The notes beneath the pieces were generated by a model. The model was not told where the DNA came from. It made no database searches and was given only the letters and a program-made list of their open reading frames with translations. Positions 1-5,551 of a stretch of 5,551 bases of DNA are shown in pieces (position 1 is the first letter of the stretch; each line of letters starts with the position of its first letter). This DNA comes from CAYPZU01 sp964415395 (lineage in GTDB: Bacteria > Chlamydiota > Chlamydiia > Chlamydiales > SM23-39), in contig CAYPZU010000104.1 of NCBI GenBank assembly GCA_964415395.1, forward strand, positions 1-5,551, given 5' to 3'. Made by a program: the position numbers and the translations under genes.

Positions 1-46
1 TTTCGCGATCTTTGAGCGCTTTTTGGCACATTTTCTTGCTCAGTTC

Positions 47-72
47 GTCGTCTACCCTTTGGGTATGACGAC
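47..72. repeat. Strong hairpin with 3-base loop
   Basis: GTCGTC (47-52) pairs with GACGAC (67-72), and TACCC (53-57) pairs with GGGTA (61-65). T66 is a single bulge and TTT (58-60) is the loop, giving eleven base pairs. Neither strand has a T-run directly after the stem, so it does not look like an intrinsic terminator. It may be a dispersed palindromic repeat or a fragment of one. Only the pairing is seen; the function is unknown. Confidence 0.7.
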
Positions 73-144
73 TCCTTCGCTTCAAAAATCTGCTGAAAAA
101 GCATCTCAAATCTCATCGAAAATCTTTATTAGGATAGGTTCATG

Positions 145-169
145 ATCCTGCCAGATCCTGTTCATCCTG
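145..169 (+). repeat. Short tandem ATCCTG array, three copies
   Basis: ATCCTG occurs at 145-150, 155-160 and 164-169, spaced 10 and 9 bases, just before a T-rich stretch. The spacing and short core resemble the degenerate 9-base tandem repeats found between genes in many draft environmental genomes. It lies about 75 bases before the first start codon, so a role as regulator binding sites is possible but unsupported. Confidence 0.55.
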
Positions 170-245
170 TTATTTTATTTTTCCATTCGGTTTGCTCAAA
201 AAAGCGGTTTGCTTTATTGCTGGGGTAATTGAGCGTAATCGATTC

Positions 246-1617
246 ATGCAGATCCGTTTTAACAAGATTTTACTCGCCGGTTTTTTGATCGGGCAGGGCT
301 GCGTTCGGATTCCTCCCTGCGATTTCGCGCAGGAACTGCAGTCTGTGTCCTGTGAAGAGTCTGCAGCCCACGCGCTTGCGAATGGGACGGTTCAGTTGGG
401 AGATTGGCCCGATAGAGAGTGGTGGAACCAGTTCAACGACCCGGCGCTGACGAGCCTAATTGAACAAGCGATCCAGAGCAGCCCGACGCTCGCGCAAGCC
501 GAGGAAAATCTGCGGAAGGCCTATCAGGTCGCAAAGCAGACCCGCTCGGCCCTTTTTCCTGAAATCTATCTCGACGGCGACAGCAACTGGCAGCATTTGG
601 CGCGGGACGGTTTTTTCCGGGCGTTCGCGCCAGTTGTTCCGGCGATGGTGAATGACATCCATCTCGGGTTTTCCTACTACTACGAGTTTGATTTTTGGGG
701 AAAGAACCGGAACCTTTTCCGCTCAGCGCTCGACCAGGCGTCCGCCATGGCGGCCGAGCGGATGCAGGCCGAGCTGATTTTGACCACATCGATTGCCTAC
801 ACCTACGTGCAGACGCAGTTCTTGATGCGGAAGAAGCAGCTTCTGGAGCAGATCGAAGCGAACGACGAAGCGATCCAATCGCTCAGGGCATCAAGGGAAA
901 AACATGCGCTCGATTCGGCGATTACCTATTTGCAGTCGGAGTCGGGCACCCTCGACGCGAAAGCGCCGATCATAGAAATCGACGAAGAGATCCAGGTGCA
1001 GACGCATAAGATCAAAGCTCTTGCGGGGATGGGTCAGGATACAGACTTTCCGATCTACCCGCAGCCGGTCTGCCAGCCTCTGCCCGAAATCCCAGAGAAC
1101 ATCGGACTGAATCTTTTAGGCAGGCGTCCCGATCTTTTAGCCCAGAAATGGCGCGTTGAGGCGGCGGCCAGGCAGATCGGCGCGGCGAAGACCGATTTTT
1201 ACCCGAATATCAATATTGCGGGGGTTTTGGGGTTGGAGAGCATTTTCTGGTCGACGATTTTCCAGAAAAAGAACTATAGCGGGAATATGGATCCTGCGAT
1301 CAGCCTGCCGATTTTTACGGCGGGGCGGATCAAAGCGCATTTGAAANNNNNNNNNNCAGGAAATCGCCGATACGCTGACGTCGATCCGCCGGTTGAACCA
1401 GGAAGCGGCGGTGCGCAAAGAGTCGCTCGCGGTGGCCGAAAAGCAGGCGCTGCTTACGGCTAAACGGGTTGAGAATGCCCTGGACGACCGGATTGCGCTT
1501 CTCAGGAGAGAAAACGAAGTGCTGAACGCGGAAATCACTCTGGTAGAACTCGAATATGGAAAAATTCTCGCGTCGATCGAGCTGATCCGGGATTTGGGAG
1601 GAGGATACTGTGACTAA
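246..1617 (+). CDS. Outer-membrane efflux channel, NodT/OprM (TolC-like) family, interrupted by an assembly gap
   Basis: This is the outer-membrane exit duct of a tripartite efflux pump. I chose ATG 246 because the residues after it form a signal sequence: basic MQIRFNK, a hydrophobic stretch, then Cys19. The upstream TTG at 192 lacks a ribosome site and would add 18 unlikely residues. The lipobox before Cys19 (I-G-Q-G-C) is atypical, so lipidation is uncertain. Family landmarks, numbered from 246, are WWxxFxDPxL at 59-68, EFDFWGKNRN at 147-156 and GRRPDLLAQ from 292. PAISLPIFTAGRIKAHLK then ends at residue 367, at the gap. After the gap the reading resumes at 1357 with QEIADTL and runs to the family-typical LGGGY and the stop at 1615-1617. 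The gap shifts the apparent frame. The true protein should be about 475 residues, usual for the family. It is the first gene of the operon and overlaps emrA by 8 bp. The family is secure; the substrate is not. Confidence 0.92.
1347..1356. other. Assembly gap (10 N) inside the outer-membrane channel gene
   Basis: Ten N form a nominal-length scaffold gap. Codon phase is 0 up to 1346 and restarts cleanly at 1357, so the true missing length must be a multiple of three, not ten. Against my recollection of the OprM sequence, where about 21 residues lie between the matching motifs, roughly 63 bases are missing. The apparent frameshift is therefore an artefact, not a pseudogene lesion. Confidence 0.9.
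1599..1604 (+). promoter_or_regulatory. Shine-Dalgarno for emrA embedded in the end of the channel gene
   Basis: AGGAGG lies 5 bases before GTG 1610 and decides that start. The same bases encode the conserved Leu-Gly-Gly-Gly-Tyr end of the upstream channel protein, so the ribosome site and the coding sequence share these nucleotides. The layout suggests efficient, coupled translation of emrA. Confidence 0.85.
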
Positions 1618-2794
1618 TCCCGCCGCAGCTAATCCAGCCCCGAATCCGGAGCGGAAGCGGAAGCAGAAGCAGATTTTCTGGATCGCCAGCTGGGTCTTCA
1701 TCGGCCTGGCGCTAATCTACGGCATTTACTGGCTCGCCTGGGGCCGGTTCCATGTCGAGACGGACGACGCCTATGTGAACGGCAACATGATCTCGATTAC
1801 GCCGCAGGTGGACGGGATCGTGACCACGGTGCTGGCCGACAATACCCAGATGGTGGAAGAAGGGCAGCCGCTCGTCATCCTCGACGTCCATGATTTTGAA
1901 ATTTCCCTCGACCATGCGAAAGCGGCTCTCGGCGATGCAGTCCGCTCCGTCGTGCAGATGTTTTTAAAAGTCGAAGAGCTGGAAGCGCGCCGGGAAATGC
2001 GGAAGTCGGATCTTTTGCGGACGAGCTGGGATTACAACCACAGGCAGGCGCTGGTCGCGGACGGCGGCGTTTCGAGGGAAGATTTCGAGCATAGCGAGAC
2101 GGCCTTTTATTCTGCGTTCGCCGCTTTGAGAGAAGTGGACAAACAGCTCCAGAGCGCCCAGGCGGAGGTGGAAAACACGTCGGTCGACACCCATCCGATG
2201 GTCGAAGAGGCGAAAGCGAATCTCAGACGGGCCTTTTTGAATCTGCACCGCTGCATCGTCCGCGCCCCAGCAAGAGGGATTGTCACGCAGCGGAAAGCGC
2301 AGGTAGGGCAGTGGACCCGCGGCGCCGACACGCTCTTTTATCTCGTGCCGCTCGATCAGATGTGGGTCGACGCCAACTACCGCGAAGTGGAGCTGAAAAA
2401 TCTCCGGATCGGACAGCCGGTCGAGCTGATCGCCGACATGTATGGACGAGAGGCGAAATTCCACGGGAAAATCGTAGGATTGAATCCAGGCACGGGAAGC
2501 GTTTTTTCCATTCTGCCGCCCCAGAACGCGACGGGAAACTGGATCAAGATCATCCAGAGGATTCCGGTGAAGATCTCGCTCGATCAGGACGAAGTGAAAG
2601 TCCATCCGCTTGTCCTCGGCCTGACGATGACGGTCAGGACGTCGACTTATGACCGGAGCGGGCCCAGGATGCCGGATGCGAGAGGGCCCGAACCTGTTTA
2701 CCAAACCGACGTCTACCGCGACGAGCTGGCGGGCGTCGACGAGCTGATCGCGGAGATCGTTGCTGAAAACCGCGCGGGCTATGGAATCAACTAA
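1610..2794 (+). CDS. emrA: EmrA-like periplasmic adaptor (HlyD / membrane fusion protein family)
   Basis: This adaptor joins the inner-membrane transporter to the outer-membrane channel. It has 394 residues, close to E. coli EmrA. GTG 1610 is the start because of the AGGAGG just before it. Residues 1-21 are cytoplasmic and strongly basic (ERKRKQKQ, written in DNA as a GCGGAA/GCAGAA hexamer repeat at 1651-1672). Residues 22-45 form one membrane anchor. The sequence TDDAYVNGN at 51-59 opens the first half of the lipoyl/barrel-sandwich domain, with VEEGQPL at 82-88. Residues about 97-210 are an alpha-helical hairpin. CIVRAPARGIVTQRKAQVG from 215 is the second lipoyl half. MWVDANYRE at 251-259 and the EmrA-specific GTGSVFSILPPQNATGNWIK at 294-313 are in the beta-barrel region. 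The last motif separates EmrA from generic HlyD proteins. Its end overlaps emrB by 14 bp. The specific drug substrates cannot be read from the sequence. Confidence 0.95.
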   Translation: MTNPAAANPAPNPERKRKQKQIFWIASWVFIGLALIYGIYWLAWGRFHVETDDAYVNGNMISITPQVDGIVTTVLADNTQMVEEGQPLVILDVHDFEISLDHAKAALGDAVRSVVQMFLKVEELEARREMRKSDLLRTSWDYNHRQALVADGGVSREDFEHSETAFYSAFAALREVDKQLQSAQAEVENTSVDTHPMVEEAKANLRRAFLNLHRCIVRAPARGIVTQRKAQVGQWTRGADTLFYLVPLDQMWVDANYREVELKNLRIGQPVELIADMYGREAKFHGKIVGLNPGTGSVFSILPPQNATGNWIKIIQRIPVKISLDQDEVKVHPLVLGLTMTVRTSTYDRSGPRMPDARGPEPVYQTDVYRDELAGVDELIAEIVAENRAGYGIN

Positions 2795-4307
2795 CCTTTC
2801 CTTCGGGCGCTGGCTTCTTCTTTTTGTCTGCCTCTCTTTAGCTACGTTCATGATGGTGCTCGACTATTCGATCGCCAACATTTCGATCCCGTACATCGCA
2901 GGCGATCTTTCGGTGAGCACCGACGAGGGAACCTACGTCATCACTTCGTTCGCAGTCGGTAATGCGATCGGCCTTGCGATGACAGGCTGGCTCACCCGAA
3001 GAATCGGCGAAATCCGCCTCATGGTGGCGGCGATCGCTCTTTTTACGTTTTTCTCCTGGGCTTGCGGTTTTTCGCTTAATCTCAATATGCTTGTTATCAA
3101 CCGGTTCATCCAGGGGCTTGTGGCGGGTCCTGTCATTCCTCTTTCGCAGAGCCTGATCATCAAGAATGGCGCGCCGGAGAATAGAACCCGCGATATGGCA
3201 TTCTGGGCGCTCATCGTCATCACGGCGCCTGTTCTCGGCCCCCTTATGGGCGGCTATATCTCGTACTGGTACACCTGGCCTTGGATTTTCTACATCAACA
3301 TCCCAATCGGGATTTTCGCCTGCATCGGCATCTGGCGTGTGAAAAAAGACCAGGAATCCGCGATTGAAAATGTTCCGAGCGACATACCGGGCATTTTACT
3401 TTTAATGATTTTCGTCACTTGCCTTCAGATCTTCCTCGATAAAGGACAGCAGTGGGATTGGTTCAACTCGATCACGATCCGCGTTTTGTTTGTCGGCTAT
3501 ATCATCGCCTTCGTCTATCTGCTGATTCAAGAATTGGGGAGCGACGCCCCCTTTCTCAAGCTCCGGCTTTTTAAAATCCCCTCATTTACTCTGTCGATTA
3601 TCTGCCTGGCGATTTCCTATGCGATCTATTTCGGCACGATCGTGATCGTCCCGCTTTGGCTGCAGGAATACATGGAATACGACGCGATCTGGGCAGGGAT
3701 CGCTGTCTCTGCGCTTGGGATCGGTCCAATCCTTCTCTCGGCGTTTACGCCAGGACTGATCAAAAAACTTGGCAATTTGCCGACGCTGATCATTTCATTC
3801 GTCGTTTTCGGAGCAGCCTGCTTTTATACCGCCTATTTTACAACCGACGTCGATGTGAAGCACATCGCTTTTTCCCGCTTCATCTTCGGTCTTGGATTCG
3901 TCGTCTACATCACGCCGCTCATCGGCATGTGCGTGCAGGACATTTCCATGGATGAGCTTCCGAACGCTACGGGGATTTTCCATTTTATCCGGGCGATGGT
4001 CGGCGGGATCGGAACTTCGGTCTTTACCACGCTATTTCAAAGGAGGACGATTTTTCATCATGAAGTCGTCGGCAGCTATCTGACGCCGGACCGCCCTCTC
4101 ACTCCGCAGACAACCAACATTCAGGAGCTGGCTGTATTCAACCGTCTCCTTGACCAGCAGGCGGCGATGCTGGCGATCAACGACGCTTTTTTCCTGATGG
4201 GATGGGCTTTTGTTGCGCTCGTCCTGCTCCTCGTCGTCTGGCGGCTCATCCGCGGCAAGCGCGTCCCTACCCAGCCGCAACCGGTCCAGCACATCGTATC
4301 TGATTAA
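2781..4307 (+). CDS. emrB: EmrB-like multidrug MFS transporter, DHA2 (14-TM) family
   Basis: This is the inner-membrane drug:proton antiporter of the pump, 508 residues against about 512 for E. coli EmrB. ATG 2781 fits because it places the LSLATFMxVLD motif of helix 1 at nearly the same residue as in EmrB; TTG 2760 would add seven residues inside emrA. The key acidic residue of helix 1 is Asp28. Motif A is G69-WLTRRIGEIR-79 between helices 2 and 3. Motif B is R108-FIQG-112, followed by VAGPVIPLSQS. Motif C of antiporters is at 149-158 (APVLGPLMGG) in helix 5. Fourteen hydrophobic segments can be counted, the last at WAFVALVLLLVVW near the end. There is no good Shine-Dalgarno before 2781, and the start lies inside the last codons of emrA, so translation is probably coupled. 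It is the last gene of the operon; no strong terminator follows directly. Exported compounds are unknown; EmrB relatives handle hydrophobic drugs and uncouplers. Confidence 0.95.
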   Translation: MESTNLSFGRWLLLFVCLSLATFMMVLDYSIANISIPYIAGDLSVSTDEGTYVITSFAVGNAIGLAMTGWLTRRIGEIRLMVAAIALFTFFSWACGFSLNLNMLVINRFIQGLVAGPVIPLSQSLIIKNGAPENRTRDMAFWALIVITAPVLGPLMGGYISYWYTWPWIFYINIPIGIFACIGIWRVKKDQESAIENVPSDIPGILLLMIFVTCLQIFLDKGQQWDWFNSITIRVLFVGYIIAFVYLLIQELGSDAPFLKLRLFKIPSFTLSIICLAISYAIYFGTIVIVPLWLQEYMEYDAIWAGIAVSALGIGPILLSAFTPGLIKKLGNLPTLIISFVVFGAACFYTAYFTTDVDVKHIAFSRFIFGLGFVVYITPLIGMCVQDISMDELPNATGIFHFIRAMVGGIGTSVFTTLFQRRTIFHHEVVGSYLTPDRPLTPQTTNIQELAVFNRLLDQQAAMLAINDAFFLMGWAFVALVLLLVVWRLIRGKRVPTQPQPVQHIVSD

Positions 4308-4329
4308 TAACCAGTAACTTAAGTTCTTC

Positions 4330-4358
4330 TGTAGAGATTCGGCCCATTCGGTTATAAT
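4330..4358 (+). promoter_or_regulatory. Candidate sigma-70-type promoter for the rlmK-like gene
   Basis: TATAAT at 4353-4358 matches the -10 consensus perfectly. At 17 bases upstream, TGTAGA (4330-4335) matches the -35 consensus at only 3 of 6 positions. Transcription would start near 4365, only about six bases before the ATG at 4371, giving an almost leaderless mRNA. This agrees with the lack of a Shine-Dalgarno there. The strength of the -10 box is seen; activity is inferred. Confidence 0.5.
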
Positions 4359-4370
4359 TTCCTCGCATCT

Positions 4371-5342
4371 ATGGAAACGGATCTCTTTCTTCCTCAAATT
4401 CTCGACGGCGAGGACAAATCGTCTCCTTTCGTCAACTGCATCCGCACCTCCTACCGGCATATCCGGAAGTGGGCGAAGCGGACGGAGACGAATGCTTTCC
4501 GGATCTACGACCGGGGGCTGCACCATTATCCTCTCGCCATCGACTTTTACGCAGGGAAGTATTGCGTTCAGTATTTTTCCCCCAATCGCGATGATCCTGA
4601 GGCGCCCGAGCAGCTTAGGCAAGAGGTCGAATCGGCTCTCCACAAACTCTTTCAGGCTCAAGCCGAGGATATTTTTTGGCGCTCGCGCATCAAGCGGACG
4701 AAGTTCCAGCAGTATGAAAAAGCCGATGCGGCCGAAGAGTTTTTCACCGTGCAGGAATATGGCGTAAAGTTCCGCGTCAATCTTGCCGATTATCTCGATA
4801 CAGGGCTTTTTCTCGACCACCGCGAGACGCGCCAGATCGCCTCTTCCTATGCAAAGGGGCGCCGCGTGCTCAATCTTTTTGCCTACACCTGTTCTTTCAG
4901 CGTCCATTGCGCAATCAAGGGCGCCCTCTATACAAAGAGCGTCGATCTCTCCAACACATATACCGACTGGGGCCGCGAGAATTTTCTTCTCAACAACATT
5001 CCCTTAACTCGCCATCCGATCGTCCGGGCCGACGTCTTAAAATTTCTGGACGAGGAGAAGGAACGGTATGGCTTGATCATTGTCGATCCTCCGACAATAT
5101 CCCGCTCTAAAAAGATGGATGAGATGTTCGATATTCAGCTCGATTATCCTTCGCTTCTTTCCAAAGCGCTCCGCCTTCTTGAGCCAGGCGGACTTCTGCT
5201 ATTCAGCACAAACATGCGAAAGTTTGTCTTTGATCCATCTCTGTTTCCTGCGTATTCGATTCAGGAAATTTCCCACAAAACTTTGCCTATCGACTACAAA
5301 GATCCGAAGATCCACCGCTGCTGGAAATTCCAGCCTCTCTAA
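4371..5342 (+). CDS. rlmK: Stand-alone RlmK-like 23S rRNA guanine-N7 methyltransferase
   Basis: This is a class I SAM-dependent methyltransferase of 323 residues that aligns by eye along almost its full length with the C-terminal half of E. coli RlmKL, the RlmK part that makes m7G2069 in 23S rRNA. Residues 22-47 (NCIRTSYRHIRKWAKR, then FRIYD) match the RlmK start. YLDTGLFLDHR at 141-151 is the family signature. VLNLFAYTCSFS at 166-177 is the SAM-binding motif I, Asp192 in VDLSNTYTDW ends strand 2, and VDPPT at 238-242 is motif IV. FDIQLDY and the final KTLPIDY and IHRCW segments also match. The THUMP and RlmL halves are absent, and the region upstream of 4371 meets a stop at 4332 with no other start, so this is a complete single-domain protein and not a truncation. 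ATG 4371 is the only possible start before the domain. RlmI-type m5C methyltransferases are related, but fit less well because they carry a PUA domain. The target base is inferred by homology. Confidence 0.85.
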   Translation: METDLFLPQILDGEDKSSPFVNCIRTSYRHIRKWAKRTETNAFRIYDRGLHHYPLAIDFYAGKYCVQYFSPNRDDPEAPEQLRQEVESALHKLFQAQAEDIFWRSRIKRTKFQQYEKADAAEEFFTVQEYGVKFRVNLADYLDTGLFLDHRETRQIASSYAKGRRVLNLFAYTCSFSVHCAIKGALYTKSVDLSNTYTDWGRENFLLNNIPLTRHPIVRADVLKFLDEEKERYGLIIVDPPTISRSKKMDEMFDIQLDYPSLLSKALRLLEPGGLLLFSTNMRKFVFDPSLFPAYSIQEISHKTLPIDYKDPKIHRCWKFQPL

Positions 5343-5345
5343 ATC

Positions 5346-5511
5346 ATCGTTGCATCGTTCCTATCGTTGACTTTGCTGCTCGATCAGAGCCGCGTGTCGC
5401 CCGGAAGATTAACGATTTGAACGATGGAAGAGGAATTGAAATAGATGCTGGGGCAGCCTGGATCTCAGTTTTTTTTCTGGGGTGCGGGGCTTCCCCGATC
5501 GTTACATCGTT
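5346..5511. repeat. Cluster of seven ATCGTT/AACGAT hexamers in three groups
   Basis: ATCGTT is found at 5346, 5354, 5363, 5498 and 5506, and its reverse complement AACGAT at 5411 and 5420. Within each group the copies are spaced 8 or 9 bases. The middle group is inverted relative to the outer two, so CATCGTTC (5353-5360) pairs with GAACGATG (5419-5426). Chance would give well under one copy in this length. It is probably an intergenic short-repeat family; binding sites for a regulator are an alternative. The function is unknown. Confidence 0.65.
5443..5476 (+). terminator. Possible intrinsic terminator downstream of rlmK
   Basis: GCTG (5447-5450) and CAGC (5454-5457) form a stem around a GGG loop. 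AGAT (5443-5446) can pair with ATCT (5462-5465), leaving a 4-base bulge. Three bases later comes a run of eight T (5469-5476). The T-run is strong but the stem is weak and bulged. It lies about 100 bases after the rlmK stop on the correct strand. Confidence 0.35.
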
Positions 5512-5551
5512 GAGACCGTTGCATAACCCACCAGCGTTTGCCTTATAAGAA
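5512..5551 (-). mobile_element. Possible insertion-sequence end at the right edge
   Basis: GAGACCGTTGCATAAC, starting at 5512, resembles the GAGACC-TTTGCA type of terminal inverted repeat that I recall from some IS5-like elements. A minus-strand frame open from the window edge (LIRQTLVGYATVSTM) stops at 5502-5504, which would suit a transposase whose last codons overlap the repeat. Only 40 bases are visible, so no transposase domain can be seen. This is a tentative call from recall, not from a search. Confidence 0.2.

Larger units (their letters stand above)
1..245. other. Upstream non-coding region of the efflux operon
   Basis: No gene is supported here. The stretch contains an 11-bp hairpin at 47-72 and three spaced ATCCTG hexamers at 145-169, listed separately. 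Shorter complementary pieces flank the hairpin (18-24 with 96-102, 13-16 with 105-108, 30-34 with 85-89), so about the first 108 bases could fold into one long imperfect stem. From 170 to 192 the sequence is T-rich. I see no promoter with both boxes convincing: TAGGAT at 130-135 is a 4/6 match to a -10 box but lacks a good -35. The operon promoter may lie here or to the left of the window. Confidence 0.6.

Noticed and set aside
192..245. TTG 192 as the start of the channel gene
   Set aside because: There is no Shine-Dalgarno, and the extra 18 residues precede a normal signal sequence that starts at ATG 246.
2760..2780. TTG 2760 as the start of emrB, with GGAGA at 2752-2756
   Set aside because: The spacing is only about 3 bases, and ATG 2781 matches the EmrB N-terminal length much better; it remains a weak alternative.
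1964..2851. 295-codon open frame on the minus strand opposite emrA and the start of emrB
   Set aside because: It is antisense to a strongly conserved EmrA sequence, its product is rich in Arg, Asp and His with no recognisable domain, and such frames arise from the codon bias of the + strand.
4316..4325. Perfect 10-base palindrome AACTTAAGTT after emrB, as a terminator
   Set aside because: There is no loop, no GC in the stem and no T-run; it could be an operator half but nothing supports it.
4032..4907. 291-codon open frame on the minus strand across the emrB end and the first half of rlmK
   Set aside because: It spans two well-supported genes and their spacer, has no family resemblance, and fits the same codon-bias explanation.
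5485..5497. Small hairpin CGGGG-CTT-CCCCG, as a terminator
   Set aside because: The T-run lies before it on the + strand, not after, and no T-run follows it on the minus strand.
5344..5550. A 68-codon minus-strand frame open from the right edge, ending at 5344-5346
   Set aside because: It runs through the repeat cluster, has low-complexity content and no recognisable family; probably a chance opening.

Overview
The window holds a tripartite drug-efflux operon of the EmrAB-TolC type, followed by a stand-alone rRNA methyltransferase gene. All four genes are on the + strand. The outer-membrane channel gene shows that the host has a Gram-negative envelope. Base composition looks moderate, slightly GC-rich by eye. 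There is no phylogenetic marker, so I do not name a taxon; an environmental Chlamydiota or a gammaproteobacterium would both fit, and that is only a guess. A run of ten N inside the first gene shows this is a draft assembly with a scaffold join.

Layout. Bases 1-245 are non-coding and hold a strong 11-bp hairpin (47-72) and a short ATCCTG tandem array (145-169). A NodT/OprM-like outer-membrane factor (246-1617) follows, broken only by the N gap. It overlaps an EmrA-like periplasmic adaptor (1610-2794) by 8 bp, which in turn overlaps an EmrB-like 14-helix MFS transporter (2781-4307) by 14 bp. After a 63-bp spacer with a near-perfect -10 box comes a protein matching the C-terminal RlmK half of E. 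coli RlmKL (4371-5342). The last 209 bp hold no convincing gene. They hold seven copies of the hexamer ATCGTT/AACGAT, a possible intrinsic terminator, and a possible insertion-sequence end at the right edge.

How the genes work together. EmrB would export substrate across the inner membrane by proton antiport, EmrA would bridge the periplasm, and the outer-membrane factor would give the exit duct. Tight overlaps and a textbook Shine-Dalgarno before emrA point to one polycistronic, translationally coupled mRNA with all three parts made together. In E. coli, by contrast, tolC lies away from emrAB. No regulator such as EmrR is visible. The rlmK-like gene probably has its own promoter and an unrelated housekeeping role. 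I found no previously undescribed system here. The items most worth checking are the flanking repeats, the gap repair, and the near-leaderless start of the methyltransferase.
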